Source: Candidatus Melainabacteria bacterium
Lineage (GTDB): Bacteria; Cyanobacteriota; Vampirovibrionia; Obscuribacterales; Obscuribacteraceae
Assembly: GCA_003151275.1 (NCBI GenBank)
Contig: PLXC01000094.1
Span: forward strand, 6,101 to 70,100
Length of the DNA: 64,000 nucleotides
Direction of reading: 5' to 3'
The position numbers and the translations under genes are program-made. The notes beneath the pieces are model-generated. The model worked only from the letters and a program-made list of their open reading frames with translations, had not been told where the DNA came from and searched no databases. Below, piece after piece: positions 9,553 to 17,707 of this stretch. Each line of letters begins with the position of its first letter. The first letter of the stretch is position 1.

Positions 9553-10534
9553 TGCTCACGAGCGGAGGTGCGACACCTGCCAAAAGCTTCGCCAACTCAA
9601 GCGAGATGGGCATTTCACAACGTTGTTCGATCCACATATACTGACCCGCACAATTGATTTCCAAAAAATAGTATTTGTTATCAGGAGAAAGGACAAAATC
9701 TATTGCACCATAGTTCAGCTGCAGCTTTCGCATTAAGGCCAGGCATTGCTCGGCAATTTCATCAGGTAAATCAAAAGAATCCATAGCAACAGAATAATCA
9801 TGCCGCCAATCTAGTTTGCCCTCTCCTGCTTGCGAATCGATTTTGATGCAAAAAATCTTTTGACCCACAATGGTGACGCGCAGGTCATACGACTTGGGAA
9901 TGCATTGCTGAAAGAAGTGAGGAGAGAGCATCACTTGATCTAAGTGCGCTAGATCTTCTTTCCGCAAAGGTAATGTGGAGATGCCACGCGGAGTTTCGTA
10001 CGCAGGAATAGCAAAATTACTTAGCTCGCTAATTAGCTTGTAAATGACTTGACCATCACATTCTTCGAAAAATTGTTCGACAAGTTTGGGCTGGTTCGTT
10101 ACCAACGTTTTTGGAATAACAAGACCCACCTCAGCAGCAACATGCAGCTGCCATAACTTCTGCAAGCACTCGTAATCCCTGCGGGGATGATTAACCCACA
10201 GGCACCGCAGGTGGTGAAACATTCCGTCCAAAGCGTTGCGTGATTCCTGCTCAACCATTTGCTGAATCCAGCGTTCCGGGAGCTTGCCTGCTACGATTTG
10301 CCCGGGACGGCGATGCCAAATCGCCGAATAAGAATGCAAATCCAACGTACCTTTAGCACGCTCGATTAGGCAATCTCCATCGAATCCACCTGGGCGATAG
10401 GAAATTTTGGAATGCTCAACGAAATCTTCATAGCGAAAATAATCCACTGGAACGTTCATCTCTGTGAGATGTTGTTTCACGGTTTCCGCATGCACATCAT
10501 CTTCCGATGAAAGGATTAGAACCTTAGTTGACAA
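9545..10534 (-). CDS. MvdD-like ATP-grasp ligase (graspetide maturase family)
   Basis: A 329-residue ATP-grasp protein resembling the MvdC/MvdD ligases that form ester or amide cross-links in microviridin-type graspetides. The match rests on family order: IWHRRPGQ near residue 72, an E-x-R-NALDGMFHHL block, LWVNHPRRDYE, the lysine/QL region QKLWQL, IPKTLVTNQP, IYKLISE, and the C-terminal FLEINCAGQYMWIE. Start is a TTG at 10534 (MSTKVLILSS). It overlaps the acyltransferase downstream by 8 bases; the secreted protein gene upstream ends 45 bases away in the same direction. No canonical microviridin precursor is adjacent, which is the odd point. It could instead modify a protein rather than a small peptide. 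Confidence 0.82.
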   Translation of the reverse strand: MSTKVLILSSEDDVHAETVKQHLTEMNVPVDYFRYEDFVEHSKISYRPGGFDGDCLIERAKGTLDLHSYSAIWHRRPGQIVAGKLPERWIQQMVEQESRNALDGMFHHLRCLWVNHPRRDYECLQKLWQLHVAAEVGLVIPKTLVTNQPKLVEQFFEECDGQVIYKLISELSNFAIPAYETPRGISTLPLRKEDLAHLDQVMLSPHFFQQCIPKSYDLRVTIVGQKIFCIKIDSQAGEGKLDWRHDYSVAMDSFDLPDEIAEQCLALMRKLQLNYGAIDFVLSPDNKYYFLEINCAGQYMWIEQRCEMPISLELAKLLAGVAPPLVSSV

Positions 10535-10579
10535 GCCGACAATTTAAACTCATTAAGGGGTATGGTAATTTTACTACCG

Positions 10580-11308
10580 CTACTGATTGTTAGCTGTATC
10601 AAAATTGAATTTCGTGTCAGCAGTGCCGGTACTGTAATGAACAATGGCGTGACTTCCCGGAATATTGTTGGCGCTGGTACTACTTGTAATGACTGGGTTG
10701 CGACCCGCCAGTGGACCTGTCAACGTGACTGGGATAAATACTGTTTTGACAGGGGTTACAAAATCACCTGAGAATATAAGTGCAAGCTTTGTTATTTTTG
10801 GCCCATTCGGATCAGACTTGTCGAAAGCTGAATTCCAGGTTCCTGAAGCAGGTGCGTCGAATTGGTACTTAAAAATCGGAGCCCCTGTCTTGGTGATGCT
10901 GCCGTTGCTAACGTGATAGAAGCCATCTACTTGATCTTGAACTACAACAGCAAAGGGAAAGGCGCCATTGGACGGTTGAGTTGGTTGAGACATCTGAAAG
11001 TGGAAATTTGTGAAATTATTAACGAAGTTAGCCCCGGCGTTGGCTGGAAATTTGCCAGCGCCTTGACTCGGATAATTAATTCCTACCACGCCATCCTCGT
11101 TCTTGCTTGCGGAGTTGACAGTCAAGAAGTAGGTTCTAAGGGCAAAAAATGCAGACAAATTCGCCGCTTTAGGGGTAGGCGGCTGACTCGTGGTTCTCAC
11201 TGATTTGACATAGTTCGCACTGATCGTTGAAACCTGAGCCAATGCCCTAGAAGTGTTCATTGACACCACCACTACCGCCAGCAAGGTCAACGACTTAGCT
11301 AAATTCAT
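10580..11308 (-). CDS. Secreted protein, paralogue A (242 aa)
   Basis: Function unknown. A clear signal peptide (residues 1-24, ending SRALA before QVST) predicts export. The mature part is beta-rich with few charges. It is a paralogue of the protein at 12086-12850: shared blocks are VRTT.QPP.P..ANLSA, KN(E/D)DGVVGIN(Y/F)P, FPFAV.VQDQ.DGFYHV.NG, KLAL.FSGDFVTPVK and a nearly identical C-terminus (DTKFNFDTANNQ here). The start has AGGAG six bases upstream of the ATG. It is followed after 45 bases by the ATP-grasp gene in the same direction, so they may share a transcript. The conserved C-terminal stretch, rich in T, D, K and N, could be a recognition or modification site. Confidence 0.7.
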   Translation of the reverse strand: MNLAKSLTLLAVVVVSMNTSRALAQVSTISANYVKSVRTTSQPPTPKAANLSAFFALRTYFLTVNSASKNEDGVVGINYPSQGAGKFPANAGANFVNNFTNFHFQMSQPTQPSNGAFPFAVVVQDQVDGFYHVSNGSITKTGAPIFKYQFDAPASGTWNSAFDKSDPNGPKITKLALIFSGDFVTPVKTVFIPVTLTGPLAGRNPVITSSTSANNIPGSHAIVHYSTGTADTKFNFDTANNQ

Positions 11309-11454
11309 AATAGACTCCTAGAAATGTGCGCCACGCAGCTCCGACGGACAGCATTGTGCCACGGCTGGTTGGGCGTTAAAGAAAATATTGCGTCATTGAT
11401 ACATGAGTAATTGACAACTATGCATTAAAGCAAACTGAATGGAGCCATACGCAC

Positions 11455-11961
11455 TCAATTACTAGAACTTTGTTCACCCTTTTTTTGCGCAATTTGCTCT
11501 TTAGTTTTTTTCAACATCTCTGCAGCCTTTTGAAAACGCTCTTGAGATTTGCCGACGATGATGTCACCTGGTTCAATCAAACGCTGATTTAGTTTGGCGA
11601 TCCGTTCCAGGACCGCCACTTGCTCTTCTTGCAACTTCACTTTTGAAGCGTCTTCGCCCTTCTCCTTGGACCAGTCTTTCGGATAAACAGAAGAAATTCC
11701 TTGCTCAAGCGCCGAAAGTCTAACCACGAAAAAGACATCTCCTTTTCCGGGCTTTTGCTCTTTTTCGACCGTGCTTAGTGCAGCGAATAAATACTTCTTA
11801 GCAGTTTCATCGTCATGCTTTGCCAGCGCACCAGCGCCAGCACTGTAGTACCTGTACCACATGGCATTGGTAGGCGGTAAGGGATCGTGAGCTAGAGCTC
11901 CAACCGCAAAGCACGCTTGAACCACACCACAAAGAATCACTCCAGCCAACTGATTTCTCAT
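11455..11961 (-). CDS. Secreted helical protein of unknown function (168 aa)
   Basis: Not recognised. It has a signal peptide (hydrophobic core AGVILCGVVQACFAVG, cleavage near GALA before HDPL). The mature part is helical and charged: WYRYYSAGAGALAKHDDETAKKYLFAALSTVEK resembles one or two TPR-like helical hairpins, and the C-terminus is a lysine/glutamate-rich helix (KAAEMLKKTKEQIAQKK). It lies between the two paralogous secreted proteins, all on the minus strand, with gaps of about 145 and 125 bases. A periplasmic or surface helper role is possible but unsupported. Confidence 0.6.
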   Translation of the reverse strand: MRNQLAGVILCGVVQACFAVGALAHDPLPPTNAMWYRYYSAGAGALAKHDDETAKKYLFAALSTVEKEQKPGKGDVFFVVRLSALEQGISSVYPKDWSKEKGEDASKVKLQEEQVAVLERIAKLNQRLIEPGDIIVGKSQERFQKAAEMLKKTKEQIAQKKGEQSSSN

Positions 11962-12085
11962 TTAAATACACCGATTTTAAGAAGGGACGATAAATCAATC
12001 CCCTGCTCGTTGCTGGCACCTAGGTCTCGTTGTATCACCAATGTTACAGAACCAAACCACAGCGATTTGACTCCGCCAAACCGCG

Positions 12086-12850
12086 TCAGTTGTTAGATGC
12101 AGTGTCGAAGTTAAATTTAGTATCTGAAGGAGTTCCAGCGCTCTGTGGTGACAAGTTATAAGAGAAGTCGATTCCGCCAGGTGGAGTAAACGCATTCGGA
12201 ATGTCGTTGTGGTTGTCAGAGCTATTAACAAATGGATTTCCGATTCCATGATCAGCAGTTACGAACACTTGCACGCTTTTAACCGGAGTAACGAAGTCTC
12301 CAGAAAATGTTAGAGCAAGCTTTCTGACAAATGGTGGTGCTTGAAATGCTGGAACCCAGCCAGTCGACGACGCAGGCGGCGTCCTAAAGCGGTAGGGCGC
12401 GTTAGCATTACCAGTTGAGGTAACATTCCCATTGGTGACATGATAGAAACCGTCATTCTGATCTTGGACAGTAACCGCAAATGGGAATGCTGCATCCGAA
12501 GGTTGTCCGGCACCTGGCCCCATGTCAAAGGAAAAATCTACAAACTTATCAACAAAGTTATCGTGGCCGTGGATAGGAAATTTCCCCTGGTGTTGTTGAG
12601 GGAAATTGATGCCAACAACTCCGTCATCGTTCTTCGCAGCGGAATTGATCGTCAAGGTGTATCGGTTCGAAGCAAAGCTCGCAGAAAGATTGGCCGGATT
12701 AGGAACTGGGGCTTGTGCGGTGGTCCGCACTGAAATAACTGAATTGGCAGGAACCAACAGCGATGGGCGCGAATGATGATGCGCATAGCCAGGACTTATT
12801 GACAACGAAAATAATGCTGCACCTAAACTAAAACCTCTTACCGTAATCAT
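12086..12850 (-). CDS. Secreted protein, paralogue B
   Basis: Function unknown; paralogue of the protein at 10580-11308 (blocks listed there), with an extra histidine-rich stretch after the signal peptide (YAHHHSRPS) and in GKFPIHGHDN. I prefer the ATG at 12850 (MITVRGFSLGAALFSLS) because it begins a normal signal peptide and has AAGGAG upstream; the frame is open to 12949. The C-terminus, SDTKFNFDTASNN, is nearly the same as in paralogue A although the preceding ~40 residues differ, which points to selection on the tail. Two copies 780 bases apart in the same direction suggest tandem duplication, with the 168-residue gene between them. Confidence 0.68.
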   Translation of the reverse strand: MITVRGFSLGAALFSLSISPGYAHHHSRPSLLVPANSVISVRTTAQAPVPNPANLSASFASNRYTLTINSAAKNDDGVVGINFPQQHQGKFPIHGHDNFVDKFVDFSFDMGPGAGQPSDAAFPFAVTVQDQNDGFYHVTNGNVTSTGNANAPYRFRTPPASSTGWVPAFQAPPFVRKLALTFSGDFVTPVKSVQVFVTADHGIGNPFVNSSDNHNDIPNAFTPPGGIDFSYNLSPQSAGTPSDTKFNFDTASNN

Positions 12851-13021
12851 TTTTCTTGAACTCCTTTGTGTGGCTGATAATTGATTCCCTATAATTGGCG
12901 AATCACCAGAAAATTTGGTAAACACAGCAATCACTACTCTACTCAACATACTACCCGAATAAATCGATAACTAACGCACACTTAAATTGATGAGGTTCTT
13001 CACTGCAAAATTCTTTGCAAC

Positions 13022-13249
13022 CTATTGGTTACAGGCATCGAGGTTAGCAGCATCACACATCGGATCGGAATGCAAAGACCATAACGGAAGAGTTGTCGAA
13101 GGAAATGCACCAAAGCTGATTAACGAGTTTTCAACTCTGTCTCTCAACCACCACGCTCTTAGGAAAAATGGTACGTCATCGGCAATCTCGACTCTTCGTT
13201 TAGCGCTTGATCTAGTGGTATCAATATTTACCGGATTTAGCTTGTTCAC
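13022..13249 (-). CDS. Candidate small peptide (75 aa), unconfirmed
   Basis: Not recognised. A GTG at 13249 is preceded by GAGG with five bases between, a good ribosome binding site. The product is charged in its first half (RSSAKRRVEIADD), aromatic in the middle (FFLRAWWLRDRVE) and ends with two cysteines in MCDAANLDACNQ. Its position at the head of the minus-strand group containing the ATP-grasp ligase, and divergent from the precursor gene at 13415, makes it a candidate modification substrate. A 94-codon frame overlaps it on the plus strand, so coding status is uncertain. Confidence 0.3.
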   Translation of the reverse strand: MNKLNPVNIDTTRSSAKRRVEIADDVPFFLRAWWLRDRVENSLISFGAFPSTTLPLWSLHSDPMCDAANLDACNQ

Positions 13250-13414
13250 TTTTTCCTCGCCATCGAACTGATATAACCGACCCCCGCTGACATCCAGACT
13301 GTTACCAAGAGTCCTTTAGTCCCTTGCATAGTGGTATCATTGCAATCAGAATGAACGCCAACTATTGTACAGAGATGCGTTCCGTTCAAAATTACCATTT
13401 AGTAGGAGAATACA

Positions 13415-13702
13415 ATGACTGACGATCGACTATCGGCAGATATCAAGGGAACAGAGGATACCTCGTGTGCACCAAGTCTAAACCGCAAGCAATTCATTCA
13501 GAAAATTGTCAAAGGGGCTGCCTTGACCGGCGCAGTTATGGCTGCACCTAAGGTACTAGACAAATTCATACTACCAGCAGTAGCCGCCGGTCTTTCAAGC
13601 TGTAATGCCAATGATACTCAAAACCCGCTAACTGACATAGACACCAATGGCGGTACTGACATCCAGTCTAACGCCGGCGCTGATACTTTCTGCGGCGGCT
13701 AG
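13415..13702 (+). CDS. Precursor-like small peptide of the HprK/PqqD cluster (95 aa)
   Basis: A 95-residue protein opening a four-gene operon. It has an excellent ribosome binding site (AGGAG, six bases before the ATG). The first ~25 residues are polar; a central segment, NRKQFIQKIVKGAALTGAVM, resembles a twin-arginine signal with RK in place of RR, or a RiPP leader helix, and is followed by APKVLDKFILPAVAAG. The C-terminal ~38 residues are low in hydrophobics, rich in D, N, T, S and G, and hold both cysteines: SSCNAND at the start and DTFCGG at the end. The next gene starts six bases downstream. Operon partners of HPr-kinase and PqqD type suggest this is the substrate they modify. That role is inferred from context. 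Confidence 0.75.
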   Translation: MTDDRLSADIKGTEDTSCAPSLNRKQFIQKIVKGAALTGAVMAAPKVLDKFILPAVAAGLSSCNANDTQNPLTDIDTNGGTDIQSNAGADTFCGG

Positions 13703-13708
13703 TATTGC

Positions 13709-15028
13709 GTGAAACAGAGAAGGCATTGCCTGCTTAGCCTAGATGGGTTAGCGCGGGCTGACTTCGAATCTCTACTTACCCATTTACCGAAATCTAGAAA
13801 ATATTTTAGGGCTTTCGAAAGCATTGATTTCGAGAGCCCTAGCTTCACAACCGCGCAGCCATTGTGGGCGGAAATACTTACTGGAAAGCCATGGTATCAA
13901 AACGGTTGCGTTGGCTACGCGCAACCCCAGACATCTTTGAACAAATTATTGGCATTCAGCGAAAAAAATCTTTCGGTTGCGGCATCCTTCATCAAACCCA
14001 TAGAAGGATCGAAAGCAATTATTGTTAACACACCACTTCTACTCCCAGATATTGCTAGTCGCATCTGGTTATCAGACGGATCTTTGCCAATTAATAAGTT
14101 AGTTAGTCCGAAAACTCTTCTTGAAACCAAGCCATTTAGTGATTACAAACCCAGACCATTTATCGACATTGCCTCGGCTCTGGTATCAACCCGTGAAACC
14201 TCGGAAAACATAATCAATATCGAAAAATCGAGGATTGAGTCGACATTCGAATTGCTTAAAACCGATTGGTCGACATTCATTTGTAGATTCACGGCATTCG
14301 ATCATCTCGCGCACGTACTTGGTAAGGATTTTCTGGAGTCTCCGGATCTGGAAATTTTTCCACTTCTTAAGTCGCTAATGGAGTCTCTTGATGAGTTTTT
14401 TCAATATGTTTTGAGCCTCGCCGACGTTGAGATTTTTGTGCTCAGCGCTTTTTCACATCAAACTTGCCGCTCTACACTTAACTTAAATAAGGTTCTCGAA
14501 GACGCCAAATTTCTTAGCGCGAAACCTTCTATATTTTCGGAAGAAGAAGACAGCCATCGAAGAGCCGCCGTAAGTTTGGTGCGGAATGTCGGTTCCCGCA
14601 AAGATTTATCAAGCTCTTATGAGGGCAGGATAGATACTGCGCATACCGTGGCAGCCTCACCTGTCTCGGGCTGCGTGTATATAAATAGTCAAGGAAAATT
14701 CGATGATGGGCTTGTGGAACAAACAGCCTATCAAGAGACTAGATCGGTTGTGGGGGCGTACCTTACGAACACCTTGACTAGCCGTTACGGAGCGCGAGCC
14801 ACAGTAAAACAAAATCCAGTTGCAGATTTATATGATGTTCCGCTGCCTGAGTTTGTAGTAAGAATCGATGGCGTTGAGTTCGATAATATGTACGAGAATG
14901 GCATGCGAGATTACGATTTACCTCGCACCACCCATTGTTCAAAAGGGTTTGTAATGATGCCTTCTGCAATAGCAAAATCCACAAAAATAGAACCGTGGCA
15001 AATCAAGGATCTGATGTATGCACGCTAG
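13709..15028 (+). CDS. Alkaline-phosphatase-superfamily protein (phosphodiesterase-like, altered metal site)
   Basis: A 439-residue cytoplasmic-looking protein (no signal peptide) with the fold signature of type I phosphodiesterase/nucleotide pyrophosphatase enzymes. LLSLDGLARADF carries the first metal aspartate (D12); SPSFTTAQPLWAEILTGKP is the nucleophile region (T47 or T48); FDHLAH (198-203) gives the D, H and H of the second site; INSQGKFDDG near residue 330 matches the conserved strand after the last histidine (TAHTVAAS). The usual SDHG motif is replaced by SAFSHQ (246-251), so one metal ligand may be missing or shifted. GTG start at 13709, six bases after the precursor stop; it overlaps the next gene by 11 bases. 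Likely acts on a phosphorylated or nucleotidylated peptide, by inference. Confidence 0.72.
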   Translation: MKQRRHCLLSLDGLARADFESLLTHLPKSRKYFRAFESIDFESPSFTTAQPLWAEILTGKPWYQNGCVGYAQPQTSLNKLLAFSEKNLSVAASFIKPIEGSKAIIVNTPLLLPDIASRIWLSDGSLPINKLVSPKTLLETKPFSDYKPRPFIDIASALVSTRETSENIINIEKSRIESTFELLKTDWSTFICRFTAFDHLAHVLGKDFLESPDLEIFPLLKSLMESLDEFFQYVLSLADVEIFVLSAFSHQTCRSTLNLNKVLEDAKFLSAKPSIFSEEEDSHRRAAVSLVRNVGSRKDLSSSYEGRIDTAHTVAASPVSGCVYINSQGKFDDGLVEQTAYQETRSVVGAYLTNTLTSRYGARATVKQNPVADLYDVPLPEFVVRIDGVEFDNMYENGMRDYDLPRTTHCSKGFVMMPSAIAKSTKIEPWQIKDLMYAR

Positions 15029-15785
15029 TGCCACCAAGAAAACCGCATATGCTTTAGGCAAAGTCTGTTTCAGCGTCCATAACTGTGACGCTGAATTTGA
15101 GCAAGATCTGGACATATTGCTGCCTCATGCAATTGATCAAAATTTGAACGAGGAAGATGTTCTCGAGATTCGAACAGGATGCGAGAAGGATGTTAGAGGG
15201 CTGGTCAATCACATTCTCAAGCGCTACCATTCTGGATGCTTATGGATTGATGCCGCATGCCTGATCTCGCCTGCAGGCAAAAGAGTATTGATCGCCGGCA
15301 GATCAAGCACTGGAAAGAGCACGACTACAATGGCTCTAGCATTGGGCTATGGCTGGAAAGTGCTAGCTGAGGATTTAGTTCTCATTGATCTAAAAACCGA
15401 TAAAGTCTTGAAATTCGCATCGCCATTCTCTCTCAAGACCGGCACCAAAGAACTACTCGAAAAAACAGTTGGACGCTCGCCTCAGCCTGTTCTGCGTAGT
15501 GAATGGGCTCCCTTGAATGAATTAGCAGCAACCGAAAACGATTGTCCGGCCAACTTTGATTTAGCGCTTTATTTTACTCAAATTTTTCAAGGTCCAGAGC
15601 TACTCACGGTATCGGACATGGCGCCGACGGAGTACTTAAGAAAGGTGTTGGATTGTTCAAATATTTTGCGTATACCAGATTCGGCTACTAAGTTCGTTGA
15701 ATACATCAGCAATGGACAATGCTTGATGTTGGATGGCGGTTCGCTCGAAGCAAAAATAAATGCTATCCGCGAAGTGTGTAATTAG
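15018..15785 (+). CDS. HPr kinase-like protein of a peptide-modification cassette
   Basis: A 255-residue P-loop kinase related to the C-terminal domain of HPr serine kinase. Walker A is GRSSTGKST (residues 94-102), followed by LGYGWKVLAEDLVLID, which matches the HprK-related pattern of an acidic residue after the second strand. It lacks the phosphorylase-type N-terminal domain of true HprK. Such short homologues accompany PqqD-like proteins and NTP_transf_5 nucleotidyltransferases; in the paeninodin type of lasso peptide cluster a homologue phosphorylates the C-terminal serine of the peptide. Here it overlaps the phosphodiesterase-like gene by 11 bases and is followed by the PqqD-like gene. 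Predicted substrate: the peptide encoded at 13415-13702. Confidence 0.85.
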   Translation: MHASATKKTAYALGKVCFSVHNCDAEFEQDLDILLPHAIDQNLNEEDVLEIRTGCEKDVRGLVNHILKRYHSGCLWIDAACLISPAGKRVLIAGRSSTGKSTTTMALALGYGWKVLAEDLVLIDLKTDKVLKFASPFSLKTGTKELLEKTVGRSPQPVLRSEWAPLNELAATENDCPANFDLALYFTQIFQGPELLTVSDMAPTEYLRKVLDCSNILRIPDSATKFVEYISNGQCLMLDGGSLEAKINAIREVCN

Positions 15786-15810
15786 TTTTCGAAGTGATGG
15801 AGTACTCCGA

Positions 15811-16083
15811 GTGACAACCCGAAAGCCTACAAGAGACCCGGAGATTGAAACTAATATATTGCCTGATGGACACGTGGTGCTCGTTAGTCCAAAGACTGAA
15901 TGGGCGCACACATTGAACCCGCTAGCAGCTCTAGTGTGGGAATTTTGTGACGGCAACAATACGGCTGCAGATATATTTGCGCAAGTTTCGGCTATTGACT
16001 CGATACCACATACGAATTCACTTGAACAAGAGATTACAGAACTGATCACCGAATTAGAAGAATCCGGATTTCTTTTGGAGTGA
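15811..16083 (+). CDS. PqqD-like peptide chaperone (RiPP recognition element)
   Basis: About 90 residues with the PqqD fold pattern: INILPDGH-like strand pair (ETNILPDGHVVLVSP), LNPLAALVWEFCDGNNTAADI helix-turn-helix core, and a final helix ITELITELEESGFLLE. PqqD-like domains bind leader peptides and present them to modifying enzymes. I chose the GTG at 15811 because GGAG (15799-15802) lies eight bases upstream and the family starts here; the same frame is open from an ATG at 15760 inside the kinase gene. It is the last gene of the operon and ends five bases before the convergent nucleotidyltransferase gene. Confidence 0.83.
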   Translation: MTTRKPTRDPEIETNILPDGHVVLVSPKTEWAHTLNPLAALVWEFCDGNNTAADIFAQVSAIDSIPHTNSLEQEITELITELEESGFLLE

Positions 16084-16087
16084 CTGA

Positions 16088-17491
16088 TCAGCAAGACGAT
16101 GTTACCGCGTTCGTTTTCTTTTCGTCGATCGTGAACTCGGGCACAGGCCAGAGCCACCATCCAAAACTCCTGCGAACAGCTCCTCCCGGAAGCACCAAAA
16201 CCAAAAGGTGTAAGATCTGACATAGGGCATGACGCGTTGCCGACATAGGCTTACCGTTATTGTAATAGCTGCTCAAAAAATCATTCGAGGGCACCGCCGC
16301 AATGCGAAGCTGCTCTAGTTTTCTCTTCCGATTACTTGAAACGACCAAATTAACCAACATCATTGGAAAACTGGTGGCATTCCAGACGAAAAACGGACTG
16401 CAGCAGAAATCAAACAAATTACTGGTCGGCGTTCTTGGAGCGAACGACTTCAGCACCTTATTTGGTATCAACGATCCCAACCTATCACTAGAAACTGATA
16501 GACCCATCCACGCGACCAGCCCGATCGATTCCTCGTTACACCTCTCGACCAGCACATCCCAAAGATCGCTATCCTTGTTTAGTTCTAGCGTTAAGCGATG
16601 AATATCCAACAAAGTCTTCCAGCTAACACATCTATCCTTAAAATAGGTGTAGAGACAAATCATCAGATGATCAACGACGGAGGGCGCAAGAAAATTCGCG
16701 CCAAGAACACTGAATTGTTCTGCCTCGTTAAAGAAACGATTGATATCGCGAACCTGAACCCCGGTGTCCAAAGGACCAATTTTGATATCTACCATCGTGC
16801 CAATTCTTTGCATTGACGCAACGGATGTCGGTACCAAGTCCGGTGCCGGAGTAAGGGCGAGCGATGATGGTGGCACAACAGGACCGACTAGAGCCTGGTT
16901 ACAAAAACCAGGATCTATTACGCTGAAAAAGCCGGACTCCGTTAAGAGTTCAATCAATTTGTCGAAACTGGTCGAGCGCACAACGACATCAAGATCTCCG
17001 AACTGTCTATGATAGGGCTCGTCGTATACACTGCGAGAAAGTGCCGCCCCTTTGATCCAGACAAGATCAATATTAATCGAACGCAAAATGTTCAGTACAT
17101 CCGCAAAATCTTTATCAACACGTTTCTGATCAACTGTCTCTTTCACCGCCAATTGATTTAGCGCAGAGTGAATATCCTTTTGAAGCAGCTTAACCACATC
17201 GATTTGACACATCGTATCTAAAACGAATCTTGCACAGCGAGTAAGTTTAACAAGCTCCAAAAACTCTCGGTTAGTATCTGGCTCCATCAGCCGACTGGAT
17301 TCACTTGCATCTGAACGCAGGACTGCCGCAAACAATCGTTCCTCAGGGGATAGTGACTGAAGGCGACCGATCCGTTGGCAACGCACGGACAAGCCCAAGT
17401 CGCGAATCCAAAATTTAGAGAAATCGGGTTCCAACGAATTAACCCACACTTGACTCACATACAAAGTCATAGTTTGACTTGCTTCACTCAA
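16088..17491 (-). CDS. NTP_transf_5 family nucleotidyltransferase
   Basis: A 467-residue protein with the minimal nucleotidyltransferase signature WIKGAALSRSVYDEP followed by FGDLDVVVR, the glycine pair and D-x-D that bind metal and NTP in the uncharacterised nucleotidyltransferase family often found beside HPr-kinase homologues. In some lasso peptide clusters a member extends a phosphorylated serine with further groups. It is transcribed convergently with the peptide operon (four bases between stops) and lies 42 bases behind the small DUF1778-like gene and tolC on the minus strand, so it may be expressed from either context. The last ~80 residues are hydrophobic and basic and could associate with membrane. 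Confidence 0.83.
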   Translation of the reverse strand: MSEASQTMTLYVSQVWVNSLEPDFSKFWIRDLGLSVRCQRIGRLQSLSPEERLFAAVLRSDASESSRLMEPDTNREFLELVKLTRCARFVLDTMCQIDVVKLLQKDIHSALNQLAVKETVDQKRVDKDFADVLNILRSINIDLVWIKGAALSRSVYDEPYHRQFGDLDVVVRSTSFDKLIELLTESGFFSVIDPGFCNQALVGPVVPPSSLALTPAPDLVPTSVASMQRIGTMVDIKIGPLDTGVQVRDINRFFNEAEQFSVLGANFLAPSVVDHLMICLYTYFKDRCVSWKTLLDIHRLTLELNKDSDLWDVLVERCNEESIGLVAWMGLSVSSDRLGSLIPNKVLKSFAPRTPTSNLFDFCCSPFFVWNATSFPMMLVNLVVSSNRKRKLEQLRIAAVPSNDFLSSYYNNGKPMSATRHALCQILHLLVLVLPGGAVRRSFGWWLWPVPEFTIDEKKTNAVTSSC

Positions 17492-17533
17492 TTCTGCATT
17501 AACCAGCCTTACTAGCGCGCGCCAGCTCTCGCT

Positions 17534-17701
17534 CTATTGTTCAAGAACTATCTGTTGAGCCGCCTCACATGCCTGCTCAAGCACGAAGTTGCTCACGGTC
17601 GTCTGTCTTATATAAGCAGCACGAGTAATGATTTCTTTCTGCTGAGGCGTGACGCGAATATTGAGATTGTTGTCTCGTTTTTTGCGAGGAGAGTCGGTCA
17701 T
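17534..17701 (-). CDS. Truncated DUF1778 (TacA-type) ribbon-helix-helix antitoxin
   Basis: A 55-codon gene. The product reads as the N-terminal DNA-binding part of DUF1778/TacA antitoxins: LNIRVTPQQKEIITRAA, then TVSNFVLEQACEAAQQIV. Family members are about 90 residues and continue with a toxin-neutralising tail; here a TAG follows LEQ, so that tail is missing, and no GNAT toxin is adjacent. The ATG at 17701 is six bases after the tolC stop, so it belongs to the tolC transcript, and the nucleotidyltransferase gene follows 42 bases later. It may be a standalone transcriptional regulator of this operon or a decaying antitoxin. Confidence 0.75.
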   Translation of the reverse strand: MTDSPRKKRDNNLNIRVTPQQKEIITRAAYIRQTTVSNFVLEQACEAAQQIVLEQ

Positions 17702-17707
17702 ACAACC

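Noticed and set aside
12987..13271. 94-codon plus-strand frame
   Set aside because: No ribosome binding site or family; overlaps a better-initiated minus-strand frame.
13415..13702. Peptide as an ordinary Tat-exported protein
   Set aside because: RK replaces RR and the following segment is only weakly hydrophobic; operon partners point to a modified peptide. Not excluded.
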